Below are positions 12,701 through 22,992 of a stretch of 64,000 nucleotides of DNA, one piece after another. The position numbers and the translations under genes were made by a program. The notes beneath the pieces are model-generated. The model was not told the DNA's origin and searched no databases. It was given only the letters and a program-made list of their open reading frames with translations. Each line of letters begins with the position of its first letter. Positions within the stretch are counted from its first letter, which is position 1. This stretch comes from Leucocoprinus leucothites. Lineage: Eukaryota > Basidiomycota > Agaricomycetes > Agaricales > Agaricaceae. The DNA is taken from assembly GCA_013368445.1 (NCBI GenBank), contig JAACJO010000011.1, forward strand, positions 620,001 to 684,000, in the 5' to 3' direction.

Positions 12701-13797
12701 CGCGCGCAATCTCTTGCGAGGTCTCACAGTTTCAGCTGAGGGCTAATGAGACTAAGGACTCAAATGCAAATGAACAAGTGTACGCACTAGACCGCTCCTC
12801 GGGAATTACATCATCCTCGTGGTTAAACTCCAGCTGTGTAAAATCTTTGAATGGTACATCTGGGCCCCAGATTATGCTTTTGGTCCACATCCCAGATTCT
12901 AGTGTTTTGTTTACTGGCGTGGTTAAGCTTGTTTCAGGAACTATACGATCCCTGACCATATCAGTATCATCGTGTTCATATAGGATCTGGTCCTCCCAGT
13001 TCGACAGCAATACGAGATCAAACGTGCGGTCATGGAGAGGGAGCAGGACAGGAACATCAGATTTCTCGCGTTCCTGGCGACAATTGTCAAACCGTCAGTG
13101 AGCTATGCGGAACAAGTTAAATGTGGGACACACTTCAATGGCTTTCTTCAGATCAGCGTCTATGCTGCCCGCCGTGACCACCTCTTCTACACGCTTATTC
13201 TCCACTTGACGTTGAGTATCACCCACAACTGCATCCAGAAATCCTTTTGGTGGCTCCTTCTTGCGAGGGTAGCTCGTTTCGACTGGGTATTACTCGTTAA
13301 GGAGGCTCAAAAGGAGAAACAAATTTCTTGTACGCACCAAGATAATGACGTTTTCCTAATCGTGATTTCCTTGCCGTGTTCCCTTTAAGGATTTCCGTGA
13401 AGTCGAGCACCTTGCCCTTGTCGAATGAGGGGAACAGTTCATACACACTCTTTGGCCGCTCAACAAATCGTTTAATAACGCGGGTGCGCTTCTGCTTGGG
13501 CTGAAGTCCTGGCGACATGACCTCGCTCTTCACGGCTCCTCCGTCACGTTCATCCTCGTCTAGCAACTCCTTATCGATTTCTGCTTCCCAGTCCTCGCCT
13601 TGCTCTGCACCAATAGCGCCATCCTCATCTTCCCATTTTTCGCTATAAATCTGAGTTGAGCTAAGGGTAGGAATGCCAGATATCCCGAGTTGATTTGAGA
13701 GGTTTGTTCCAGTGGGAAGTTGAAGACCATCAAGGACGTGATTCAAAGAGAAACCAGTCAGAGCAGAAATTGCATCGTTCTCATCCTTAGATGACAT
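9730..13797 (-). CDS. TAF1: Transcription initiation factor TFIID subunit 1 (TAF1)
   Basis: Fourteen exons, in transcript order: 13797-13338, 13282-13134, 13073-12788, 12735-12278, 12230-12135, 12080-11917, 11863-11614, 11559-11163, 11107-10943, 10892-10762, 10699-10548, 10483-10336, 10293-10257 and 10046-9730. The total is exactly 1070 codons, 1069 aa, close to yeast Taf1. Family signatures: FDKGKVLDFTEIL near residue 135; the central DUF3591 core with LWEYSEEHPP, YPGQTIPALYNN, SKYFIREIK and RQRLKEFMEYHRR; an alpha-helical linker; and a C-terminal zinc knuckle CGHCGQMGH...C (C955, C958, H963, C970). TAF1 is the scaffold of TFIID and contacts TBP and promoter DNA. As in yeast, no bromodomains follow the knuckle; the last 90 residues are Pro/Gly-rich. 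It shares a 197 bp promoter with the PA28-gamma gene. Confidence 0.93.
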
Positions 13798-13994
13798 TTG
13801 TGGAAAAGGCAGAGAGCAGCAGTGCTGTTAACGAAGGAATGGTATTGTAAGCCCCTTCAGCAAGGTGAATAGGGAATGGTCGTCTTAGTCAGCAGGGATA
13901 CACAGTTTGCCATGAATAGAAGCACTTCACTAAGTCCATTTGACGCTCTTCTGGTTCTTCAACCAACCGTGTGTGTGCTAGTATAACCATAAAG
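13798..13994. promoter_or_regulatory. Shared divergent promoter, TAF1 / PA28-gamma
   Basis: Only 197 bp separates the start codons of TAF1 (minus) and the proteasome activator (plus), so both must be driven from this stretch. No TATA box is obvious. Confidence 0.55.
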
Positions 13995-15285
13995 ATGGAC
14001 AAGGAGCTAGGCAGAAAGATTGAGGTTCGCTGCTTCGCCTTCACATTCACTTCAGGACTTATCATAGCCATGCTAGGATTTCCGGAAGAAAGCTACTCAA
14101 ACTGCTGAAGAAATCGTCTTCCACTCATTTCCTACCAAGGTGTTTGGTTTCTACCTTTGACTCCTCGTTTAGAAGGTGCTGAATAAACTTTCATAGATTA
14201 TGTCAGTAGAATCACTCTGTGTACGATAAATTAACCTGAGCCCTCGATCGTAGCGAGCTCACCGAGCTCATTGAAACGACTCGAGATTCAAGTTCTCCTT
14301 TCCACATCTCAAACCTCGCCTGCAACACAGATACCACTATATACCCACCTCCAGATCAGCTGCAGCCAACTAAAAAGCGAAGGCTTGAAAACGGAGCTAC
14401 CAACGCTGACGCCATAGAGACGGTAGCTGACATACAATACGTTCGTTTACCGGGTCGTGTGCCGGCCAACAAGCACTTGGTGGAGAAAGTGCATGGCGTC
14501 ATCAAGAGAGAAGCAGAGCAACTCGCTGCGTCCGTTGTGCGTGAATTTTGCTGATTAGCATACGGAGTCATCCATGCTCAAACGGTGCCTTCCTGCAGGA
14601 TAAAGTCAAGCTTTGGGTGACACTTACAATGCCAAAGTAGATTTCTTTCAGGTTTTTTTGAAGACACACACTGACTCTTCCCACTTAATAGGATAGAAGA
14701 GTACGATACTCGTTGATCCTTTAATTACTTTACTGAAGGCCTTCATAGTGGTGACAACTTTGGTATGAGCTCTGCTTCGTCGGTTTAGTGTATTAGCCCT
14801 TGTAGCTAACTGCCCCTTTAGGTGTGCAGATCCAGGAAGGTGTGTTAAATTGTATTCACTAAATCTTCTCGAAAGCTCAGTCAACTCCCTAGAGGTCCTC
14901 GGCGAGCTGTGCCGTTCTCAGGAAAGTGCATATAACATCCGCGATTCAACCAGACAAAGCCATATTGCAAGGGCTAAGCTTTGCTCAAAGCTCATCAAAT
15001 ATCCCAACATCGAGGATTACAAGGTCACACAAACCAGTTGCTCTGATTGAAGCCTCTTTGCTTACTCTATTCTCAGCTAGCAATCATAGAGCACGATGAA
15101 AAGCAATTTTACCTCGCCTGCCAACACTTACACGATCTCCGTAATGTCTATGCCATTATCATGGACCTCATGCACAAGAACATCTCCAAGGTGAGTTTCC
15201 CGTACGAATCTATAACCCTCGACCTCTAATATCCCAATTCAAGATACGCGTTCCTAAAGCCAACAACAGCGTTGGGCTATATTAG
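13995..15285 (+). CDS. PSME3: Proteasome activator PA28-gamma (REG-gamma) homologue
   Basis: Eleven exons: 13995-14024, 14077-14139, 14197-14201, 14254-14536, 14599-14636, 14692-14700, 14749-14762, 14822-14839, 14893-15023, 15077-15190 and 15244-15285; 248 aa against 254 in human REG-gamma. Matches to the family: AEEIVFHSFPTK near the start; a KKRRLE basic patch; DKVKLWVTLTMPKIED followed by GDNFGVQIQEEV, the activation-loop region; ARAKLCSKLIKYPNIEDYK; and a final KIRVP...GLY. PA28-gamma forms a ring that caps the 20S core and opens its gate for ATP-independent degradation; its C-terminal residues dock on the core. Four internal exons are only 5, 9, 14 and 18 nt. The last three are forced by the conserved peptide they encode. 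The 5 nt one is the least certain: it gives K-I-I-E-L-T-E-L where relatives have K-V-L-E-L. Confidence 0.85.
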
Positions 15286-15297
15286 GATAACTAATGC

Positions 15298-16987
15298 TCA
15301 AACAGAGATAGTCTTGAATAGATTGAAACCATCGGACGCTGTGCTGATGATTGTTCCTGGTATCTGAGGATGCCAGTGTACTTCCTTAATATCTTTCTGG
15401 CCCTGATGAACGAAAAGAAGTTGGGGAGGAACTTCCCTTCCACCTTCAGCTGTGTCATCCATTCCAAACTCCTCAGTGTCCTGTTCGACGGCTAAATCCC
15501 AAAGCGTCACTTGATCATCAGCGCCAGATGCAGCGAAGATGGAATCTTCCGTAGGATGCCATTCAATCGAGGTAATAGGCTGCTTGTGCCAGGTAAAGTG
15601 AGCAACTGGCGTCGGATCTGGGTCAACGGAACTAGAGAAACTAGGATTAATTTCGGACGATATACTAAGAAAGATACCGTACCCTTTCTTCTTAACGTTT
15701 CTTAAATCCCAAGTCTTAATGCCTCCTTCGTCGCCACCACTGACGAGAAGGTAACTTGTCGTGTGATTCCAGCTAATAACATTTACGTCGCTTTCGTGGG
15801 CGTTCACAATACCAGCCACACTCTTGCGACCTCTTGAGCGCACATCCCAGACTTGGATGCTCTGGTCCGCAGAACAAGAAGCAAAAACTGTCGGCTCTGA
15901 AGGGCTCCATTGGATATCCTCCACACTTGATGTATGGGATTGGAAGGACTGGGAGAGCGCATTGAATCCGGAGGGCGAGGAGGTTGTCAGATAGATCTTA
16001 GCGTGTATATCACCAGTCAGGAGTCGCAGTGAGGTTGGGCCCGACGATGCCCAGTCCATCGCGAATCCTTCGGCTCGGCCATGTGAGTTGATAGTAAACA
16101 CAGGGGTTGAGACTTGTGCTCTGTTATAGACATAACCCGGGACTTCCAATGCTTCAATAAGTGGACGGACGTTCCAAATATGGACTTTTCCCGTTTCTGC
16201 CCAAGTTGCGACGTGATAGGGTTGTGAAACTGGAGGGAGCGAACTGCCAACCGGTAGAGGTTGAGCTCTTGTTCTGTTGACGCCACCGAAGTGAGGTATC
16301 GATTTATATTCCAGGACAGCGTCTTCGTCGAGAGCATCATCGTCTTCATCATCCTCATCTTCCGAGTCAGCTATTGGTTTACCTGAGTTGATATTTGGCA
16401 CTTCAAGAGACTTGTTAACTCACCATTGTCTTTTTGAGTCTTATGCAGTGAACTCATCTTATACACAATGAGCTCATTGTTTTTTGCTGTGTCGGCTTGG
16501 GTGCCACCAGCAACGTAAACCGTTGCGGGATATCGCTGCCTTTCATCGCCGAGATTATCTCGCAAGATGTCAAAGGAAAGACACGGCCAGTTCACATTCA
16601 TCGCATGGCGCATGATATAGACCGAATCATCCGGTTCCAGTATTTCGTCTTTCCCCAAGACGTGATGACCAGGAATGAAGGCTTCAGGTGCAGGCTGAGG
16701 TTCATCGGACTCCTCGATCGCAGGAAGTACTTCGTCTACCTCCATCCCTGGCAGAGATGTTTCAGCCAAACACTTACAATGTTTTGTGCGGACGCACCGT
16801 CTTCACCCTGAGCCTCAGCATCTACCACTTCTTCATCGCTCTCAATCTCATCTTCCCAAGCATCTTCAAACTCTCCCATTTCATCAACCGTCACATTTTC
16901 TCGCCTCTGACCGCTTCCAGAAGCTTTTGCAAAGGGTTCACCTGATCTTGAGGAGGTCTCAAGCTCGGTCGCGGTGCGTTTTGACAT
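15298..16987 (-). CDS. RRB1: Ribosome assembly WD40 protein Rrb1/GRWD1
   Basis: Exons in transcript order: 16987-16798, 16747-16424, 16382-15683 and 15631-15298; the last intron is a 51 nt in-frame one, inferred because its sequence interrupts a WD repeat. Product 515 aa (yeast Rrb1 is 511). An acidic N-terminus is followed around residues 105-125 by the H4-binding motif of the CAF1C type (NVNWPCLSFDIL), another acidic run (SEDEDDEDDD), then WD repeats with clear GH/WD marks (HVATWAETGKVHIWNV, SCSADQSIQVWDV, SGGDEGGIKTWDL, ASGADDQVTLWDL). Rrb1 is the dedicated nucleolar chaperone of ribosomal protein uL3. Its stop codon lies 12 bp from that of the convergent proteasome activator. Confidence 0.92.
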
Positions 16988-17196
16988 TGATAATTGATAT
17001 TTCAAGATATTCCCATCAACGAGATTTGTGAAAAAAGGAGCGGCATCTAGCGATCAAACTCCCACGCATGTTAATCAGCTACCGCATAATCACAATTGAG
17101 TATTTGCTGACAGTCAAGGGAACCCTGATCAGGAACACATGCCGGACGTCCAGACAACGCACGAGCCGATGACGCGTTGGGACATTGATTTCCACA

Positions 17197-17203
17197 TATA
17201 AAG
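17197..17203 (+). promoter_or_regulatory. TATA box of first MAPEG gene
   Basis: TATAAAG lies 38 bp before the start codon of the first MAPEG gene, implying a very short leader. Confidence 0.5.
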
Positions 17204-17240
17204 CGCCTCCCACCTTGCATTTGATCTTCACTGAACTACG

Positions 17241-18053
17241 ATGTCTACCACAATTCAAGTCCCCAAAGAGTGAGTGACCCTCACGATTCCCGACTGCTCT
17301 TGTGCTTTTTGTTGATTTCTGGATAGATTCGGTTATGTTGGAGCCGCCCTTATTTCCACCGTGTGGTTGATCCTGGGCCAAGGCTTCATAGTCGGAAGAT
17401 ATCGCAAACGCGCTAAAATCGAGTACCCTCAAAGTAAGGCAGTTCGACTCACGGACAAACACCAGACTGACTTGGAACAGTGTACGCCGAACTGGCTCAG
17501 GTTGAGAAAAGCAGGGACGCACTTCTCTTCAACTGTGCTCAGCGTACGTCATTATAGATCCAATGAGTAGTTTTGAGCCCCGCTCACCTGTCTGAACTCT
17601 TATAGGCGCCCACCAAAACACACTCGAAAGCATCCCTGTCATCTGGGCATCGTTAGTTTCTTCATCACTTTCTTGTATCTGCGTCTCGTTTAATGCGTAT
17701 GTAACACCAGCACCGCGATTGTTGGCACTCAAATGCCTGTTCTTGCTGCATCTGTCTGTGGCATATGGACGATTTCTCGAATTTCCTATACTCTTGGTTA
17801 CCTTACTGGTAACCCCAGGAAGGTATGTGAAGCTATAATATCACGATTATGAGCGAGGGTCGCTCAACACGACTAAAAGCGCGTCAACCCTATTTATGGC
17901 GTTGGTCTTTTGGGTTCTCTCGGTATGTACCTCGGTCCCTATCTCCTGCGTGCGATTCTGATGTCTGAATCTGTATCAGGTTTAACCGCTACGGCTACGG
18001 CTTACGGAGCACGTTGGGTCTGGGAGGGTATTTCTGCCAAGCTCGGCTTTTGA
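17241..18053 (+). CDS. MAPEG family membrane protein, MGST3-like (copy 1)
   Basis: Seven exons: 17241-17269, 17327-17433, 17481-17543, 17606-17651, 17711-17822, 17880-17922 and 17980-18053; 157 aa. Four hydrophobic segments fit the MAPEG fold. The family core FNCAQRAHQNTLE sits at residues 62-74 after a first transmembrane helix ending in VGRYRKRAKIEYP, and the R...YTLGYLTGNPRKR motif precedes the last helix. MGST3-type enzymes are ER or outer-mitochondrial glutathione transferases/peroxidases acting on lipid hydroperoxides and leukotriene-type substrates. The glutathione-contact Arg and Asn of the core motif are present. A paralogue with the same exon plan follows 395 bp downstream. Confidence 0.85.
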
Positions 18054-18448
18054 CATGTTCATGCTTTAGGGACACGTTGACAGATATTAATAATTATCCA
18101 TCTTTTTCTAAACACATCTAATTTAGTACTAAGATTGATTACGCGAAGCTTAGTAGAAGGATATGCAAAGACACGCAAGCGGGCTTACGTGTCTCTACAT
18201 GTCCTGACTGAACTTCGAGTTACAGACGCGTGTTGCTGACTGTGATATACTGCGGCCGAATTGAAAAATCAAGTTTCATCATGCGCAGGCTTGCGCGTAC
18301 ACCTGGCAAGCTTGAACTACGCTAGTAACTATCAACGCTATTTTTGGACAACCTCGTATATAATGTGCCCTGCAGTCTCAAACCTCTCCAGAACTCATCT
18401 TACCTTTTCAGAGAACTACCCCAGTTGCCCACAAAAGCCAGGCCCAAC
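18054..18448. other. Spacer between the MAPEG copies
   Basis: This 395 bp holds the 3' end of copy 1 and the promoter of copy 2, including a TATA box. No coding sequence is seen. Confidence 0.5.
18357..18363 (+). promoter_or_regulatory. TATA box of second MAPEG gene
   Basis: TATATAA lies 86 bp before the start codon of the second MAPEG copy. Confidence 0.5.
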
Positions 18449-19276
18449 ATGATCCAACCGCACCCTTCCACCGATGGTTTAGTCATTCCTTCTGAGTATG
18501 TACAGACTTTTTGAAGTTGTGTGTGTTAAATGACCTTTGCCCCAAGGTACAAATATGTGGTTGCCAGCCTTTTACCCATTGCTTTCCTTCTCCTCGGCCA
18601 GAGCATCCTAGTGGGAAGGTACAGGAAAAGCGCTGGCATCCCATACCCTCAGCGTACGTTAAGCCTCTCCGGTGGAGGGAAAAGCTGTATTCAAAGTTTC
18701 CCGTTACAGCATACGCCGAAAAGGCTGAAGCTCAAGCTTCTAGAGAGGCGCATCTCTTCAATTGTGCTCAACGTACGTAGAAGAAACCCTTTCGTCATAG
18801 CTACCATCCATGAAACTTATGACATTTAGGTGCTCACACAAATACACTTGAGCTGCTCCCGGTCATTCTCATCACGTACGCTAGTTCTTTGATGGTATAT
18901 GATTTGATCTTGCTCAACATCAGGAAATATGCATATCTAGCGTTTTGACTTCAGGCCTCGTCTTCCCAAAACTTGCTGCGACCACAAGCTTGATCTTCTT
19001 CTTTTCGAGAATTTTCTACACCAGGGGGTATGTCACTGGTGATCCCAGCAAGGTACGGCGACCAACGATCTTCATCTCTCCGCGAACATGAAATTGACTT
19101 CGTTAACTCTGGCAGAGGAGTGGTGGTCCACTGTACCTTATGTCGACTCTGAGTACCTTAGGTGATTGGCATATTTCTGAGTTTATGGGTCTGTTTTGTT
19201 GACTCCAGGAATGTCTATAGGTTTATTACTGGTCACCACATATGTGGCTGGCCAGTGGGTTGTCTTTGGTGCATGA
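18449..19276 (+). CDS. MAPEG family membrane protein, MGST3-like (copy 2)
   Basis: Seven exons: 18449-18495, 18547-18653, 18710-18772, 18830-18875, 18941-19052, 19116-19161 and 19209-19276; 162 aa. Exons 2 to 5 have exactly the same lengths as in copy 1 (107, 63, 46, 112 nt) with the same phases, so this is a tandem duplicate. It keeps FNCAQRAHTNTLE and FYTRGYVTGDPSKR. The N-terminus is six residues longer and the membrane helices have diverged strongly, so the pair is old. Copy 2 retains all family motifs and its own TATA box; nothing suggests decay. A different substrate or expression pattern is possible but not visible here. Confidence 0.85.
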
Positions 19277-20628
19277 GGCACTATGGTAGCTAGGGTCGTT
19301 TTGTCTGCGAATGCTTCGAGACGTTGTTATCGCTATCACAACACTTGTATTGCAAATGATACTGAAAACAATACAAACAGCCTTTCCAGCGTGGACAATA
19401 AATACACGAGGAGCTGACAGTCCGTCCAAGGGCCACCGGAGCGACTTACTTGACTTTATGTGTGACCGTGAATTCATTTATAGTGCATAAACATCGGGGA
19501 GCAGAGAAACGTATATATTTGTTTTTGAGACGAATCGAGTACTCGTCTCTGTCCCGGGTTCCGTTTCAAATCAAAGGGTGGTGAGGTGGCGGCATCCTTG
19601 TCCCCGAGATTGGACGTGGTGTACAGCACAAGAGAGTCGCTTGTTTGGTTGGAGTTAAAAAATGACGTTCTAAACAATACATCTGAGTTCTTCGTGAGCA
19701 AAGGGCACTGAGTAGGTGCATCCGTATCACTGATTCGATGGCCTCGTCCACCTGACTAGTCTTCTCATTGCTCAAATCGTGATAGTTAACATGAGCTGGT
19801 CTCCCGCTAGAAGCAAGCGCTCCAAAACAAGTTCCGAGTCACGGTCACCTAGAACATGGTGCGGACCGTTCATCGGAAAACAAGGAGAAGTAAGTAGGCG
19901 GCTTCTGTGTCCAATTGGGATAACGTGGGTGACGGCTCGTTGATGATGAGAGTCTGCCGTATATTAAGGACAGGACAAGCACCCATTCGAACAACCTCGA
20001 ATAGATTCCGGTGATATGGAGAACATAGGTTGAAAACTTGGCTAAGTTCCGGAAAAATTGCAGTGGGTTCTGATAAGAATCCAAGTTTGGTAGAGCAGAA
20101 TTCAGTAACCAGTTCGGGAGGCGTCTAGCTCATAGCTCGCAGACCTATACTTGCTCGCATCCTCTACACCCAGGCTACATGAGTGGAAATCGGGAGGCAC
20201 GTGTCGTTGTGTCTTTTCAATGCAAGTAAACATGCCAACAGCGAGAACACTCGCTTTTTATGTGGCATCATTGTGAGCAGGAACCGGTCTCCTCGCAGTT
20301 CGGCGACTAAATGGCATTAACAGCACAGATATGTTTATCCTGGGAGCTTGTAGCAAGAGCAGTATAGCTACTGCTGCTTGGTTCTGAGCTCAACACTTCG
20401 GTGTGTATATAATTGAGAAGCCAGGTGGTGGTAGGAAGGCGAAGAGCTGAATAAATAGAGGGCGTGTGAAAGTGATATGGGGTCCTGTATCGCAGCTGGA
20501 GGCGAGACCGGGAGTGAACAAGGAAAGCCACACAGAAGACATTGTTGATTCATGCTGTAGGTTCTCTTCCTCCCTTCTCTTCTCTGTCCTCACACCTTCC
20601 CCAGGACTACTTCCCCCAATCTCTCACA
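19277..20628. other. Intergenic, no supported gene
   Basis: This 1.35 kb lies between the MAPEG pair and the next gene. Short open frames on both strands show no family features. The last 60 bp is pyrimidine-rich, as expected of a leader. Confidence 0.5.
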
Positions 20629-22162
20629 ATGCCCAAAGCGCCACTCCGCCCATCTCTCGCAACCTCCTCCTCAGAGTTCGCTCTCCCCTCATCCTCCAGT
20701 CCCCTTGCCTCCTCCTCCGCCCTGACTCTCGACGATCCCACGTTCCTCCTCTCCAAATTTCGCCGTCCAAGCCTTTTGTCTCAGAAGACTGCCCTTTTTG
20801 GCGAAGGCCGCCTCCACAGTCCTTTAACTTCGTCTTTTACTCCCTACACCCATTCACGGCGGCGTAGCCGGAATGCTTCATTCTCTCTGACGGAGGATTC
20901 CTACGAGAGCGACAGAGAACGTATGGTCACGGACTCCCCTACCTCAGGCACAAACACGCCGCCCCTCAAAGCAAATGACAGTGAGGAGGATCTCAATCCT
21001 ACTTCTGTCAAACCTGGTCCTTCAACCCCAAAGGTTCCGCCTCTGACACCCCCTCGACGCAAATCGTCCACTAGTGTGGACATGCAAGAGAGTTTTGGTC
21101 TCACTACCAGCTCCGGGAAACGTATCTCGGTCCCTGTACGTGCTCTTGAGCTCCAGAGCCACCCTGGAATCAAACTTAGAGCGGCTATATTGCAGTTAAA
21201 GGCCCCTAGATTACTTAGCCTTTTAGCGGAAACCCGCCCAGAAGAGGCTGAAGTCAAATCAGAGGCTGCCTTTCAGCGTCTGATTACGTCCTGTTCGGAC
21301 CTACCTCTGCAGCCTCGGACACCTCGAACGGCTACTGATCGCGGCCGGTATCCTGAAGAAGCCGGCCACGAGGAAAGCCAGAGAGAAGACACTCCAAGCG
21401 ATGACGAGGAAGGCGATGGCTTAGATGAGCCATTCGCCTTTTCCGCATCTGGTGGGAGTGAGCCTATCAACATTCGAAAGCCTTTGACTCCAGCAGGCAG
21501 TGTCAATGGCGATGGAATGACAATGAGCGTCTCTGAGACCTCATCGGATTCAAACGCAATGGAGATCGACATGGTAAGCGCCGTCTTTTCTACATATGTA
21601 TATTTAGACTGATCGCCCAAAAAATCCACTTTTTAACAGCCTTTTGGGTCGCCCTCTATGTCTTCCATGATGTCAACACCGATAAACCAGTGGCGGTACA
21701 CACCACCTCCGACTGCCAGTGCTATGCGATCGAACAAACGCAAATGTAACTGATATATCTTTGAGAGTTAGAGGAAGGGGCTTAGGCTAACTTGTCTTAA
21801 CAGTTGACGACCGCTTTGATCCGTACCCAACGACCAATAAACGGCGTGCTGTGTCTCCCGCGGTTCTTGAGTCAAGCTCACGGGTGCCAATAGGCCGAGG
21901 GAGTACAGCGCGGCTGCCCATTGCTGTGCCAATCAGCATCCCGGGATCTCAGGTGAACTCAGCATGCTCATCTCCAACTATCTCGGGGAGCTACCCGAGG
22001 TTCCCAAGTTCCGTCAGCGCTATGTCATCCAGTCCTACTATGCGCTCAAGTATGGCACTGGCGAGTCCGATACTACGCCCTATGATTCGGAGAAGAGAGC
22101 CTGGCGAAGAAAAAGAGGTCGAAGGTGCCGGAGAGGCGGTCAATGGTTTGACTCTGAGTTAA
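20629..22162 (+). CDS. Unknown Ser/Pro-rich protein
   Basis: Exons 20629-21573, 21640-21745 and 21804-22162 give 469 aa. I do not recognise a named family. The sequence is mostly low-complexity Ser/Thr/Pro, which suggests disorder and phosphorylation. There is an amphipathic, more ordered stretch near residues 185-205 (HPGIKLRAAILQLKAPRLL), an acidic run after it, then a basic motif FDDRFDPYPTTNKRRAVSP and a short tail LRPMIRRREPGEE. The KRRAVSP motif looks like a nuclear localisation signal beside an S-P phosphosite. The overall build resembles fungal cell-cycle or transcriptional repressors of the Whi5/Nrm1 kind, but the diagnostic motif is not evident, so no name is given. Confidence 0.7.
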
Positions 22163-22992
22163 CTTACGGTTTGTTTCTTCTTTATTTTTATATCTCGCAA
22201 GTTCAAACTCCACTATATTAATCACTTCATAATTCGTTCAATTTGCATTACTTCTGAGCTACTTATCCCGCATTCATTCGCCTCTTGACACAACCAAGAG
22301 CGGATGCACAAGTCCTTCGTTCTTTATAAATTTCGTAGTGCCCCTATGTATTCTACGACCATCATTGTACTATACAGAATCAATATGTCTGACTTGGTTT
22401 ATTGAATGTAAATCACTCACATAAAAGTGTACTCTACGGGGCTTTCGTTTCGATGTTGACTAGTTGACTCTTGAGCCCTTTCTGTCACGTGCAGGAAATT
22501 TCTTCTGAGCGACATGCACAATCATTACTGGACCAAGTCAACCTCGATTAAGTCCTCACAGCTCCTCCTTACTGGTACTTGGTTAGGTTTCCTGTCGAAC
22601 GCTGAATCGTAATCGTTGGCTCTGTCGTCGGAAACGCTGTATTACTGCCTCGCCTCATCCTCACTTTCAACACCACAGTTCTGATCGAAAGAACGTACTT
22701 CATCTTTCATTCCCTTCGATCACGTCGTAGTCGGCGGACTACTAGATCCTGTCACCACTTTCTCATACACGTTTCTCGAGACATCGCCTCGGGTAGGTAG
22801 CACCTTGCCGAATCGACTGGATCAAAACAAAGTTTGCATACTCGGACAATATTACCCATTCCCGATCTATCCAGTGCCGGTGACAAGAAAGGAGAGAACC
22901 AATATAACGGATATACACGTTGTACTCGGTACTAAAAACGATAGCTTCAATTCAAAGCGTACATATAAAGAACAGAAGAACGTGGGCTCAGG
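22163..22992. other. Intergenic, no supported gene
   Basis: This 830 bp holds the 3' end of the preceding gene and the promoter of the NOP6-like gene. No exon with support on either strand. Confidence 0.5.

Noticed and set aside
14181..14195. VLNKL-encoding stretch as an exon of the PA28-gamma gene
   Set aside because: It resembles the conserved VLEL, but the frame hits a stop before any GT donor; the 5 nt exon at 14197-14201 solves the frame.
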